DNA from: an uncultured Akkermansia sp.
GTDB taxonomy: Bacteria > Verrucomicrobiota > Verrucomicrobiia > Verrucomicrobiales > Akkermansiaceae
Direction of reading: 5' to 3'
DNA: 45,473 bases
Assembly: GCA_947589295.1 (NCBI GenBank)
Contig: CANQBZ010000017.1
Location: 1-45,473 of the forward strand
A program made the translations under genes and the position numbers. This document shows, piece by piece, positions 16,356-25,569 of the stretch. Numbering within the stretch: the first letter of the stretch is position 1; each line of letters begins with the position of its first letter. Below the pieces are notes generated by a model. It worked only from the letters and a program-made list of their open reading frames with translations. It was not told the origin of the DNA and ran no database searches.

Positions 16356-16374
16356 ATCTCTTTCAAAAAGAGAT
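16356..16374. repeat. Second copy of the palindromic core, inverted
   Basis: The 19 bases are the exact reverse complement of the core at 16187-16205. The centres are 169 bp apart, close to 16 helical turns, with the candidate promoter between them. This would fit a pair of operator sites, but no regulator gene is adjacent. Confidence 0.7.
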
Positions 16375-16644
16375 AAGCAGCGATGGAACTTGCAAAGATT
16401 TAATAGGCAATTCTTAAAGAAAATGATAGTCTCGTTGGATATATCATGGGTAAGAATCGAGATTTTTCAAAACATAAACAAATAAGGTGGCCGTATGGGG
16501 TGGCATGCGTAGGGGAAAGGACGTCCCATCGTCCCCGACTGCCGGGGTGCTTTTCAATCCAAAACCAAGAAAGTAGAAACCCTGTCGGGTTCCCCCACAA
16601 AACAAGCAGTCTCTGGCAAGGGATGTGGAAGAACGCCACGCAGG

Positions 16645-17157
16645 CTACTCGCGGACGATGCTTTCCCAATCCATGATGATGGAACCGTGTCCATTTTTCA
16701 TCACAGACCCATCCGGCCTCACAAACATGGCATTGGGGATACCTCCAGCTCGTTCAAAGCCCGGGAGGCTCTGCCCCATCTCGGCCATCATTCCTGGGAA
16801 TTTGGCGCGGAATTTCTTGAGGTACTCTTTCGCGGCGTCCAACGTTTTGTCGCAGCCCAGCAAAATGATTTCTCCCCCGGCTCTTTTGATTTTTTTGTAC
16901 TCTTTGACAATATTCGGCATTTCAGCGCGGCACGGGCCGCACCAGCTAGCCGATTGCAAATAGATGTAGAATTTGGCGTTCGTATTTGGCTTGCCGTTGA
17001 AGGTTTTCAATTTTTTGAGAGCCTCGCCTACCAAGTTTTTGTGTTCAGTTTGCTGGATCGCCTCATCTGTGCTTTCACTCGACTGAGCCGTGAGGCAAGG
17101 GGCGGCTACACACAGGGCCAGCGCCCCCAAAGAGAATAGGTGAGAGAGGTACTTCAT
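16645..17157 (-). CDS. Exported thioredoxin-like protein (TlpA/ResA type)
   Basis: 170 residues. The N-terminus MKYLSHLFSLGALALCVAAPCLTA is a signal peptide with possible cleavage after AQS. The active site is WCGPC in SASWCGPCRAEMPN, and the cis-proline is in GGIPNAMFV. Such proteins reduce disulfides or act in cytochrome c and envelope protein maturation. A very clear promoter (17164-17192) ends six bases before the ATG, so the mRNA starts at the A of the ATG. The gene is alone; its neighbours do not indicate a partner. Confidence 0.88.
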   Translation of the reverse strand: MKYLSHLFSLGALALCVAAPCLTAQSSESTDEAIQQTEHKNLVGEALKKLKTFNGKPNTNAKFYIYLQSASWCGPCRAEMPNIVKEYKKIKRAGGEIILLGCDKTLDAAKEYLKKFRAKFPGMMAEMGQSLPGFERAGGIPNAMFVRPDGSVMKNGHGSIIMDWESIVRE

Positions 17158-17163
17158 GCGGGC

Positions 17164-17192
17164 AGCCTAGCACGTCCTGTACCACGTGTCAA
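17164..17192 (-). promoter_or_regulatory. Promoter of the thioredoxin-like gene (leaderless)
   Basis: TTGACA (17187-17192), 17 bp, TAGGCT (17164-17169) with an extended TGC. The usual start site is exactly the A of the ATG at 17157. Confidence 0.8.
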
Positions 17193-17228
17193 GCAAACTT
17201 CCAGCCAAATTGCAATTTTTGATATGCG

Positions 17229-18428
17229 TCAGCGCCGGGAAGAAGGAAGAGAAACCTTTCCGGGAGCATTGCTGCAGAGGCCGGAGACGAGTGAACCGAC
17301 AGCGAAGACGGAATACACGCAGGCCATGCTTACAGCGGGGTGAGCTGTGTCCATCACATCGCTGGCGATCCAGGCCAGGACGCCACCAAACAGGAACCCC
17401 ATGCCTTGTGCCATACCAGAAAGAGCGACGGTCGTTGGCGCATCGGCCGAGGAATCGACTATGAGGGTCATGCCCAGCGTAAAAACGCAGCCGATGCCCA
17501 GGCCGAAAATGACAGCAAAAACCGGCCACCAAGAAAGCGGACCGAGCAACAGCCCCCATATCGCAAGCACGGAAAGAGGGATGGAAATGAGCATGAGATG
17601 TGGGCGACCGCCCAGCCATTGAACAAAGTGATCGGAAAGCAGGTTGCCAGGAAGTTGGGAGACGGTTGAAAGCCCCAGCACGAGTCCGGCTTCCACCATT
17701 GACAGGCCGCGGTGGTGCATGAGTGTGCTGAGCCATGCAATGATGATCCATGCTCCCGCCACCCGGAAAAGGTAGAAGATGGATACCCACCATGCCTTAC
17801 TCTGGCGCAGAAGCGGGCGGATGGGCGAGTGCATGGTGTCTTGGCGAATATTCAACGGATGCGCCCGCTCGATAAGTTCCACCCACAGCAGCAGAGCTAG
17901 AATCAGTGGGGCAGCCCAGAAAAGCAGACCGCGTTGCCAATCGCCCATCATAAGCATAACAGGGTCGCTCGTCGAGGCGCCCAACGAGGTGCCCACGCAC
18001 ACACATGCGGTGTATGCTCCCATGAGCTCCGGCACGCGTGAAGGGAAGATATCTTTCACCACGCCGAGAACGACGGAGCCTGTGATGCCTAGCCCTAAGC
18101 CGATGGTGAGTGTGCCGCCGTAGAGCCCGATAATGCCGCCGTAACTTCGCCACACGATGCCCCCCACGGCGAAGAGGATAGCGTAGGCGATGAGATGCCG
18201 CGGACGCACGTAAGAGACAAGACCGGCGCCAAGTGGCGCTGCCACGCCTAGCGCGATGACAGGCAGCAGCGCAAACAGGGCGCTGCTGCCTACCCGCAGA
18301 CCTAGATCGTGCATAATCACCGTGAGGATGGGATCGGTGGCAGAGATGGACAGGCGTAGATTCAGGCAGATAAACAAAAAGACGATGACGAAGTGAACAC
18401 CGTAGCTGCGCGACTGTGGAGTAGGCAT
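17229..18428 (-). CDS. MFS transporter, CynX/NimT type
   Basis: 399 residues with about 12 hydrophobic segments. The N-terminal LNLRLSISATDPILTVI and the GLxxS...ALFALLPVIALGVAAPLGA pattern are typical of the CynX (cyanate/nitroimidazole) branch of the major facilitator superfamily. The substrate is not known. It lies 39 bp after pyrD on the same strand with no obvious promoter of its own, so the two are probably co-transcribed. Confidence 0.85.
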   Translation of the reverse strand: MPTPQSRSYGVHFVIVFLFICLNLRLSISATDPILTVIMHDLGLRVGSSALFALLPVIALGVAAPLGAGLVSYVRPRHLIAYAILFAVGGIVWRSYGGIIGLYGGTLTIGLGLGITGSVVLGVVKDIFPSRVPELMGAYTACVCVGTSLGASTSDPVMLMMGDWQRGLLFWAAPLILALLLWVELIERAHPLNIRQDTMHSPIRPLLRQSKAWWVSIFYLFRVAGAWIIIAWLSTLMHHRGLSMVEAGLVLGLSTVSQLPGNLLSDHFVQWLGGRPHLMLISIPLSVLAIWGLLLGPLSWWPVFAVIFGLGIGCVFTLGMTLIVDSSADAPTTVALSGMAQGMGFLFGGVLAWIASDVMDTAHPAVSMACVYSVFAVGSLVSGLCSNAPGKVSLPSSRR

Positions 18429-18467
18429 ACGCCGGCCAGCATAACGTACCTCTGCCGCGCGAGCGAG

Positions 18468-19520
18468 CTAACTCTCCACCTGTTCAGCAAAATGCTTTTT
18501 GAGAGTCCGTGCGCACTTGCGGATGAGCCCCGGCCCTTGGTATACGAAACCGGAGTATAGTTGTACAAGTGATGCCCCCGCCCGTATTTTGGTCAAGGCG
18601 TCCTCTGGCGTCATGATGCCGCCCACGCCAATGATGGGTATGGCGCCATGAAGTTCTTGAGCAAAGGCCTCCAATGTCTCATTGGCACGGTTAAAAAGCG
18701 GGGCGCCGGAAAGCCCTCCCCTTTGTTGCGCTGCCGGATGGTTCTCCACTCCGCAGCGCGAGGTGGTAGTATTGGTGCAGATCAGGCCATCAAGTTGGCA
18801 ATCCAAGAACACATGCGCCAGCTCGCGAATTTGCTGCTCGCTCATATCCGGTGACACCTTCATAACGATTGGCACGTACTTGCCGGTCTCTTGCTGTAGG
18901 TTAGATTGTTCGCTCTTGAGGGCTGCGAGCAAATCTGCCGCGGTTTCTGCCTTGGCGAGCTCGCAGAGGTTAGGCACATTCGGGCAGGAGAAGTTGATAG
19001 CCACGTAGTCTGCCACTTCCCACACTGCCCTCAAACAGGCCAGATAGTCGATGCGGGCTTCGTCATTTGGTGTCACCTTGTTCTTGCTAATATTCACGCC
19101 CACAATGCCCTTAAAGCGGCGGGCAGCAGAGAGATTTTCTACGCCTTGGTCCACACCAGGATTGTTAATGCCCATGTGGTTGATGATGGCCCTCTGGGGG
19201 ATGCAACGGAAAAGGCGTGGCGGAGGATTCCCTCGTTGCGGGCGAGGGGTGAGAGTGCCGACTTCTACAAACCCGAAGCCGAGTGCTCCAAAAGCATCCA
19301 CAGAGGTCCCCTGCTTATCCATGCCGGCCGCCAGCCCTACTCGATTTGGGAATCTGAGCCCCATCACCTCTACCGGGTCATTTATCGGTTTGCCGCACAT
19401 AAGCTGCAGCACCCGAAGCCGCTCCGCCACACGAAGCATCATCAACGTTGGCTCATGCACTGCCTCCGGCGGGAATAAAAAAAGCGCTCGCTTGGCGAGT
19501 TGGTAGGGCGAGGGGGTCAT
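18468..19520 (-). CDS. pyrD: Dihydroorotate dehydrogenase, class 2 (quinone) architecture
   Basis: 350 residues from the ATG at 19520. A longer frame exists, but the promoter at 19538-19566 lies over it and settles the start. It oxidises dihydroorotate to orotate in pyrimidine synthesis. The class 2 N-terminal helix pair is present (PYQLAKRALFLFPPEAVHE), with LAAGMDKQG, GTLTPRPQRGNP, INHMGINNPGV and GVGGIMTPEDAL. The active-site motif is INFSCPNVPNL. It has cysteine at residue 179, where quinone-type enzymes carry serine (SSPN) and class 1 enzymes carry cysteine (SCPN). Confidence 0.95.
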   Translation of the reverse strand: MTPSPYQLAKRALFLFPPEAVHEPTLMMLRVAERLRVLQLMCGKPINDPVEVMGLRFPNRVGLAAGMDKQGTSVDAFGALGFGFVEVGTLTPRPQRGNPPPRLFRCIPQRAIINHMGINNPGVDQGVENLSAARRFKGIVGVNISKNKVTPNDEARIDYLACLRAVWEVADYVAINFSCPNVPNLCELAKAETAADLLAALKSEQSNLQQETGKYVPIVMKVSPDMSEQQIRELAHVFLDCQLDGLICTNTTTSRCGVENHPAAQQRGGLSGAPLFNRANETLEAFAQELHGAIPIIGVGGIMTPEDALTKIRAGASLVQLYSGFVYQGPGLIRKCARTLKKHFAEQVES

Positions 19521-19537
19521 TTGAGAGTTGCGCTGCC

Positions 19538-19566
19538 AGTGTAGCATGAGTCCCTTTGGAAAGCAA
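19538..19566 (-). promoter_or_regulatory. pyrD promoter
   Basis: TTGCTT (19561-19566), 17 bp, TACACT (19538-19543) with extended TGC. The start site near 19531 gives an 11-base leader and rules out the TTG/ATG upstream in the same frame. Confidence 0.75.
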
Positions 19567-19617
19567 CCTCTAATTTGTTGCTCTGCGCGCGGCGCAATCA
19601 GCAGACATTTTTTAGAC

Positions 19618-19647
19618 TTGCAGGGCAGGCTCGCAGAATGCTACAAT
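19618..19647 (+). promoter_or_regulatory. Promoter of the RelE-like gene
   Basis: TTGCAG (19618-19623), 18 bp, TACAAT (19642-19647) with extended TGC. Six bases then lead to a GTG at 19654, so the mRNA would be leaderless. Confidence 0.65.
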
Positions 19648-19653
19648 GCGAGC

Positions 19654-20022
19654 GTGCATCAGATCGTATTCAATGAGATTAGCGCATCCGAGCTCTCAGC
19701 TATTCCCACGCTGGACCAGCTCGAGCTCATCAATAGTTTTCAAGTGGATGGCGAGAAAATGAAGGACGGTCAGGCAAAAGATGCCCCCTTTGGCGTCGTG
19801 GAGCGAGACGGTCGCCGCATCTTCCGCTACCGTTGCAAAGACTACCGCATTTATTTCATTATGGAGGATGATAAGGTGGTGGTGCAGCGTGTGCTGCACA
19901 CCAACTCGCTGCGCGATTTTCTTTTCCGTTCCGGCATGGGCGGATCAGAGGACCAGCGCCTCAGTGAATCCCGATCCTTCTGGCGACTCATAGACGAGGG
20001 CGAAAAAGCTGCGCGCAAATAG
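19654..20022 (+). CDS. RelE/ParE-fold protein without an antitoxin partner
   Basis: 122 residues from the GTG at 19654; longer starts would lie upstream of the promoter. The core GRRIFRYRCKDYRIYFIMEDDKVVVQRVLHTNSLRDF has the strand pattern of RelE-type toxins (the R-x-R-Y-R-x-x-D-Y-R-I-Y-F signature). A C-terminal extension of about 30 residues follows. No antitoxin-like gene lies next to it. Instead an ABC-2 permease begins 3 bp later, so the two are translated together. It may be a domesticated member of the fold rather than a toxin. Confidence 0.7.
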   Translation: MHQIVFNEISASELSAIPTLDQLELINSFQVDGEKMKDGQAKDAPFGVVERDGRRIFRYRCKDYRIYFIMEDDKVVVQRVLHTNSLRDFLFRSGMGGSEDQRLSESRSFWRLIDEGEKAARK

Positions 20023-20025
20023 CAC

Positions 20026-20946
20026 ATGCCTGCCCTCGTAAGCCACATGCTGCATGCACCGGACCGCATCGCTGCGGTTGCCGGGGTGACGTTCACCCAA
20101 TTGGTACGCATGAGGCTTTTCATTGTATTGGCGCTTTTTGCGGTGGGCTTTTTGGCGCTGCAATTTTTGCCCTACCAGCAAAATCTGGGTGTGGAGTTTG
20201 CCGGGGTTGGACAGTTGCAGCTCATTCAAGATGTGGCTACCGGCTGCATGCGCCTCTTTGGCATGATCTTTTGCGTCGCTGCCACAGCCTTGCTCATTCC
20301 CCGCGACGCCGAAGATCGTATCCTCTACACCATCCTCTGCAAACCAGTGCCGCGTTTTGATTATTTGGCAGGCAAGGCGCTGGGAGTGATCGCCCTATTG
20401 GCTGTGATGCTGCTGGTCATGGATGGGCTGATGGCGCTGCTCATGCAACTACGCGAACCAGGAATTGAAGCGCAGGTGCGTCATCAGCTTGCTGCCGCCG
20501 GTTTTTCATCGGGTGATATGGAGCCGTACTTGCGACAAGTGCGTGCTGCCGGTGATCCATTACCAACCCAGGCAGGCATCTTTGCCATGTTCCTCGGCCT
20601 TGCGGTGCTGAGTACACTGACGTTGCTGATCTCCAGCGTCACGAGCGGCACTATTGTAAGCATTGTGATTTCGCTCGGCGCTTACTTTATCGGCATGTTC
20701 CAGGGGCAACTGTTTCAAGGGATCATCGCCGCTGGAAGTATCGGAACGAACTCAGGCATGCAGTGGACGCAGCGAGTTTTTGCCCTACTCATCCCAGATT
20801 TTTCCCTCTTTTCACTCACGGATGCTACGGCTGCCGGCGAAGTGGCGCCACCCACCTTGCTGGGCGAGCTGGCGCTCATTGCTCTGGCCTACATGCTGTT
20901 GCATTTGTTGCTCGCCGCGTGGCTTTTGGCGCGCAAAGAGTTTTAA
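20026..20946 (+). CDS. ABC-2 type transporter permease
   Basis: 306 residues with about six membrane segments. The N-terminal cytoplasmic stretch VAGVTFTQLVRMRLFIVLAL and the arrangement around ILYTILCKPVPRFDYLAGKALGVI are typical of ABC-2 permeases (YhaP/NosY type). The matching ATPase is not in the window, so it must be encoded elsewhere. It lies 3 bp after the RelE-like gene. Confidence 0.8.
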   Translation: MPALVSHMLHAPDRIAAVAGVTFTQLVRMRLFIVLALFAVGFLALQFLPYQQNLGVEFAGVGQLQLIQDVATGCMRLFGMIFCVAATALLIPRDAEDRILYTILCKPVPRFDYLAGKALGVIALLAVMLLVMDGLMALLMQLREPGIEAQVRHQLAAAGFSSGDMEPYLRQVRAAGDPLPTQAGIFAMFLGLAVLSTLTLLISSVTSGTIVSIVISLGAYFIGMFQGQLFQGIIAAGSIGTNSGMQWTQRVFALLIPDFSLFSLTDATAAGEVAPPTLLGELALIALAYMLLHLLLAAWLLARKEF

Positions 20947-20961
20947 GCAGAAAATAGGGGG

Positions 20962-20990
20962 TTGCAATCGCGTGCTCCCTGTGCTACAAT
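20962..20990 (+). promoter_or_regulatory. gltB promoter
   Basis: TTGCAA (20962-20967), 17 bp, TACAAT (20985-20990) with extended TGC. The start site near 20997 gives a leader of about 45 bases before the GTG at 21042, one of the longer leaders in the window. Confidence 0.8.
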
Positions 20991-21041
20991 GCGCCTCGGC
21001 TGAGCTGTGGAGCCGACAATTCGTTAAATGATGACAGCACC

Positions 21042-24000
21042 GTGAGAACTAGCTCGTATTTACCGCAGGAGCAGGGACTCTACAGTCCCTCGCTGGAGCA
21101 TGACGCCTGCGGAGTTGGTATGGTCGTGGACACGCATGCCGTGGCTTCCCACGATATCGTGGAAAAGGGCATTGCAATCTTGGAGCGTTTGCTCCATCGC
21201 GGCGCTGCCGGGAGTGACCCGAATACCGGTGACGGCGCAGGCATGCTCTTACAAATTCCGCATGAGTTCTTCTCTGAGCAATGCGCCTTTCCATTGCCGG
21301 AGGCGGGCAACTACGCGGTAGGAATGTTTTTCCTGCCGAAGGACGAGGCTTTGCGCAGCGCCTGTTGCGAACAGATCCAGGCCGCTGCCTCTGCCGAGGG
21401 TATCACGATGCTGGGGCGTCGTGCAGTGCCGGTGGATGAAGACGCCATTGGCCGCACTGCGCGCGAATGCGCTCCGTATATTGAGCAATTTTTCTTTGCA
21501 GCGCCCTGCCATGATGGGGATGCCACTGAGCGGCGCCTCTACATTCTGCGCCGTGTCATGGAAAAATGCGTGGCAGAGACTATGCCGGAGCTAGGCGACC
21601 GCTTTTATGTGGTATCGCTCTCGGCACGCACCATCGTGTACAAAGGGCTGCTGCTTGCGCCGCAGCTTCCCCTCTTTTACAAAGACTTAGCCCACCCGCT
21701 CTTCAAAAGCGCCCTTGCTATTGTCCACCAACGCTACTCCACCAACACATTTCCAAGCTGGCCGCTCGCTCACCCTTTCCGTTACCTCGCCCACAACGGC
21801 GAGGTGAACACCCTGCGGGGCAATCTGAACCAGATGAGCGCATGTGAGCACAGCTTGTCCAGTCCCCTCTTCGGCGATGACATTAAAAAGTTGCTGCCCA
21901 TCATCCCATCGGGACAGAGCGACTCTGCCTGCCTGGATAATGCTCTGGAATTGCTGACAAGTGCCGGACGCAGTCTGCCGCACAGCATGATGATGCTCAT
22001 TCCACAAGCATTTGGCTCTCGCTATTTCATCGGGGAGGACCTCCGGGGCTTCTACGATTTTCACTCTGGCTTTATGGCTCCGTGGGATGGTCCGGCGGCT
22101 GTGTGCTTTTCCAATGGTCTGGGGGCAGGCGCTATTTTGGACCGCAATGGTCTGCGCCCCGCCCGCTACGAGCTGAGTAACGAGGGCCTTTTTGTGCTCG
22201 CAAGCGAGGCTGGCGTACTCGACACCGACCCGGCCAAGGTCGTGAAACGCGGTAGTCTGAAGCCCGGCGATATCGTATGGATTGACTTCGCCACAAAACG
22301 CATCTCATACAGCGCCGAGATAAAAACTCAAGTGGCGCGTCTACGACCCTACCGTCGATGGTGCCAGGAAAATCGCATCAAGATTCACGGTATTTTTGAC
22401 AGTGTGGATGCTCCGCATGTCAACCCCGGTCGCATCCAGTTTTCCCAGACCCTCTTTGGCTATACGGCAGATGAAGTGGAACACTTCCTTCTTCCCATGG
22501 CCGACACCGCACATGATGCTGTGTATGCCATGGGTAATGATGCTGCGCTCGCTGTACTCTCAGAACGACCGCAGTTGCTTTTCGACTATTTCAAACAGCA
22601 GTTCGCCCAAGTTACCAACCCGCCCATCGATCCCATCCGAGAACAGCTCGTGATGTCTCTCACCACCTTTATTGGCAACCCTGCCAATATCTTAGATGAG
22701 ACTCCGCAGATGGCGCGCATTATCAAGTTGGCGCGTCCTGTCTTGACACTGAGTGATTTGGAAGCTCTGAAAAGCAACAAAGAAGAAGATTTTCGCTGCA
22801 TCACACTCTCCACCGGCTTTTCTTCCCTCTCTCCATCAGGGCTCCAAGAGGCTATCAGTGAGCTTGAAAAGCAAACTGAGCAGGCAATTGCTCGTGGCTA
22901 CCGTATCATCATTCTCTCCGATCGTGAACTCTCCGGCAACGAGTCTCCCATTCCCAGCCTGCTGGCCGTAGCCGCGGTGAATGGTAAATTGCGTGAAATG
23001 GGGGTGCGCACGGGCACGGGGGTTATCGCCGAAACAGGAGAAGCGCGGCAGGTGATGCACATTGCACTGTTGCTTGGCTACGGCGCCACGGCCGTATGTC
23101 CCTGGCTAGCCATGAGTACGCTCGTGCAGCTGGCCCAGACCGGCAAACTCTCTGCATCCGTCTCTGCCACCAAAGCCTTGGAAAACTACTTGGAGGCGGT
23201 GGATTTTGGCCTGCTTAAGACCATGAGCAAAATGGGGATATCCACCCTGCGCTCCTACCGCGGCGCTCAAATCTTCGAGGCCATTGGCCTTGGAGAAGAC
23301 GTCGTCTCTCGTTTCTTCCCGGGAACGGCTTCACGCATCGGCGGCATCGGCCTCTCTGAAATTGCTCGCGAAGCTGTCGAACGCCTCCACCGCGCCAAAG
23401 GACTCATCTTTGAGCCTCAGGACCAGCTCGAAAATGCCGGCCTCTACAAGTGGAAAAAGGGTGGTGAAAAGCACATTTGGACATCCAAAGTGATCGGGCA
23501 ATTCCAGAAAGCGCTGAGGAATGATGACTATGCGCAATTCAAGGTGTTTTCTGAAATGGTCAATGAGAACTCGGAGACGCGCTGCACGCTGCGCGGTCTG
23601 CTGGATTTCGCTGAGACCCATCCTGTTCCATTGGAAGAAGTGGAAAGCGAAGAAAGCATCATGCGTCGTTTCGTCTCCGGCGCCATGAGTTTTGGCGCTA
23701 TCTCCAAGGAAGCGCATGAAATGATTGCCGTTGCGATGAACCGTATCGGCGCTATGAGCAACTGTGGCGAAGGAGGCGAGGACCCCGCCCGTTACACTCC
23801 CCAAGCGGATGGCGAAAACCGTTGCTCTGCCGTGAAACAAATAGCGAGCGGACGCTTCGGGGTAACTGCTGAATACCTTGCTCATGCGAATGAGTTGCAA
23901 ATTAAGGTAGCTCAAGGAGCTAAACCGGGTGAGGGTGGTCAGCTCCCAGGTGGCAAGGTTAACGAAGAAATTGCCCGTGTCCGACACTCGACGCCGGGAG

Positions 24001-25556
24001 TCACACTCATCTCACCGCCACCGCACCATGATATTTATTCCATTGAAGATTTGGCAGAACTGATTTTCGACCTCCGCAATGCCAATCCGCAAGCTCGCGT
24101 GAGTGTGAAGCTCGTCTCTGAACTCGGTGTAGGAACAGTGGCCGCCGGTGTCGCGAAAGGCGGAGCAGATATGGTGCTCATTTCCGGACACGATGGCGGC
24201 ACAGGCGCCTCGCCGCTGACCTCCGTCAAATATGCCGGGATGCCTTGGGAGCTCGGCGTTGCTGAAGCGCATCAAACACTTGTCCTCAATGGATTGCGTG
24301 ATAAAGTACGCCTGCAAGTAGACGGCCTCATCAAGAATGGTCGTGATGTGATCACCGCCACATTGCTCGGAGCGGAAGAATATGGCTTTGCCACCTCCAT
24401 GCTCATTGCGCTCGGCTGTATCATGGCGCGCGTGTGCAATAAAAACACCTGTCCCGTGGGGGTGGCAACTCAGGACCCCGAATTGCGCAAACGCTTCCGA
24501 GGGAAGCCAGAGTACATCGTGTCCTTCATGCGTTTCGTTGCACGCGAAGTACGCGAATACTTAGCGGCTCTGGGATTGCGTCGGCTGGACGATGCCGTGG
24601 GACGAGCCGACCTGTTGCGCGTCAATCGCGCGATTGACTTCTGGAAGACGCAACATCTTGATTTTTCGCGCATTCTGCGTTCTGAGTCGCTCCACGTATC
24701 CGGAGCAGCGCACACGACGAATGTCTGCCCAACTTTCGATGATTCCCTGGTGGATGAAGCCGCGCCGGCCCTCAACGAAGGCATGCCGGTAAAAATCCGG
24801 ACTACCGTCCGCAACACGGAGCGGGCTGTTGGTACCCGCCTCTCCTACCACATCGCCTCCAAGTACGGGCACGCCGGTCTGCCAGATGATACGCTGACGG
24901 TCGAGCTGGACGGCACGGCGGGACAAAGCTTCGGCGCTTTCCTTGCGCATGGAATCACTTTATTACTTCACGGTCAAGCCAATGATTATGTCGGGAAAGG
25001 GCTGTCGGGAGGTAAAATCATCCTCACTCCTTTCCCGGAGAGTCCCTATGTGCCGGGAGACAATGTCATTGCGGGTAACGTGCTTCTCTACGGCGCTACG
25101 AGTGGCAAAATGTTCATCCGCGGGCAAGTGGGAGAACGTTTTGCCGTGCGCAACTCCGGCGCCTGTGCTGTGGTGGAGGGCACAGGTGACCACTGCTGTG
25201 AATATATGACCGGCGGGTGTGTTGTCGTGCTCGGCCCAACAGGTCACAACTTTGGCGCCGGTATGAGTGGCGGCATCGCCTACGTCTGGGACGAACAACA
25301 TCTCTTTGACCGCTACTGCAACCTCGATATGATTGACCTCGATCCCGTCTCTGACCCGGAGGATATTGAACGTCTCCGCGCGCTCATTGAAGAGCACGCC
25401 CGTGCAACCGGTTCCCAGCGTGCTCGCGACATCCTGGCCGACTTTGAGAATGCCCTCCCCAACTTTGTCAAGGTCTTCCCCATGGAGTACCGACGGGTAC
25501 TTGGCCAAATGACCCAGGCGGATGCCGCCATCCCGCGTGCCGAGACGCACAGTTAG
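21042..25556 (+). CDS. gltB: Glutamate synthase, large (alpha) subunit
   Basis: 1504 residues, full length. It makes glutamate from glutamine and 2-oxoglutarate. The GTG start gives a propeptide of about 21 residues, cut before the catalytic Cys in CGVGMVVDTHA. The amidotransferase domain runs to about residue 430. The FMN-binding synthase domain (about 830-1200) holds GGEDPARYTP, KPGEGGQLPGGKV and SGHDGGTGASPLTS. The 3Fe-4S cluster motif is CIMARVCNKNTCPVG (C-x5-C-x4-C). The C-terminal glutamate-synthase beta-helix has repeats such as GGCVVVLGPTGHNFGAGMSGG. The small subunit gltD is not adjacent: the next gene is convergent. Confidence 0.97.
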   Translation: MRTSSYLPQEQGLYSPSLEHDACGVGMVVDTHAVASHDIVEKGIAILERLLHRGAAGSDPNTGDGAGMLLQIPHEFFSEQCAFPLPEAGNYAVGMFFLPKDEALRSACCEQIQAAASAEGITMLGRRAVPVDEDAIGRTARECAPYIEQFFFAAPCHDGDATERRLYILRRVMEKCVAETMPELGDRFYVVSLSARTIVYKGLLLAPQLPLFYKDLAHPLFKSALAIVHQRYSTNTFPSWPLAHPFRYLAHNGEVNTLRGNLNQMSACEHSLSSPLFGDDIKKLLPIIPSGQSDSACLDNALELLTSAGRSLPHSMMMLIPQAFGSRYFIGEDLRGFYDFHSGFMAPWDGPAAVCFSNGLGAGAILDRNGLRPARYELSNEGLFVLASEAGVLDTDPAKVVKRGSLKPGDIVWIDFATKRISYSAEIKTQVARLRPYRRWCQENRIKIHGIFDSVDAPHVNPGRIQFSQTLFGYTADEVEHFLLPMADTAHDAVYAMGNDAALAVLSERPQLLFDYFKQQFAQVTNPPIDPIREQLVMSLTTFIGNPANILDETPQMARIIKLARPVLTLSDLEALKSNKEEDFRCITLSTGFSSLSPSGLQEAISELEKQTEQAIARGYRIIILSDRELSGNESPIPSLLAVAAVNGKLREMGVRTGTGVIAETGEARQVMHIALLLGYGATAVCPWLAMSTLVQLAQTGKLSASVSATKALENYLEAVDFGLLKTMSKMGISTLRSYRGAQIFEAIGLGEDVVSRFFPGTASRIGGIGLSEIAREAVERLHRAKGLIFEPQDQLENAGLYKWKKGGEKHIWTSKVIGQFQKALRNDDYAQFKVFSEMVNENSETRCTLRGLLDFAETHPVPLEEVESEESIMRRFVSGAMSFGAISKEAHEMIAVAMNRIGAMSNCGEGGEDPARYTPQADGENRCSAVKQIASGRFGVTAEYLAHANELQIKVAQGAKPGEGGQLPGGKVNEEIARVRHSTPGVTLISPPPHHDIYSIEDLAELIFDLRNANPQARVSVKLVSELGVGTVAAGVAKGGADMVLISGHDGGTGASPLTSVKYAGMPWELGVAEAHQTLVLNGLRDKVRLQVDGLIKNGRDVITATLLGAEEYGFATSMLIALGCIMARVCNKNTCPVGVATQDPELRKRFRGKPEYIVSFMRFVAREVREYLAALGLRRLDDAVGRADLLRVNRAIDFWKTQHLDFSRILRSESLHVSGAAHTTNVCPTFDDSLVDEAAPALNEGMPVKIRTTVRNTERAVGTRLSYHIASKYGHAGLPDDTLTVELDGTAGQSFGAFLAHGITLLLHGQANDYVGKGLSGGKIILTPFPESPYVPGDNVIAGNVLLYGATSGKMFIRGQVGERFAVRNSGACAVVEGTGDHCCEYMTGGCVVVLGPTGHNFGAGMSGGIAYVWDEQHLFDRYCNLDMIDLDPVSDPEDIERLRALIEEHARATGSQRARDILADFENALPNFVKVFPMEYRRVLGQMTQADAAIPRAETHS

Positions 25557-25569
25557 TATATTGGACCCC

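Larger units (their letters stand above)
16214..16644. other. Intergenic region before the polysaccharide operon
   Basis: About 430 bp without a convincing gene. It holds the candidate cluster promoter, the second palindrome copy, and two short hairpins at 16533-16547 and 16578-16591 that may end transcription from the thioredoxin gene, though neither has a strong T-run. A frame of 89 codons here has no recognisable protein. Confidence 0.6.

Noticed and set aside
16400..16669. 89-codon minus-strand frame after the thioredoxin gene
   Set aside because: No recognisable domain, no ribosome site, and it overlaps the end of the thioredoxin gene and probable terminator hairpins.
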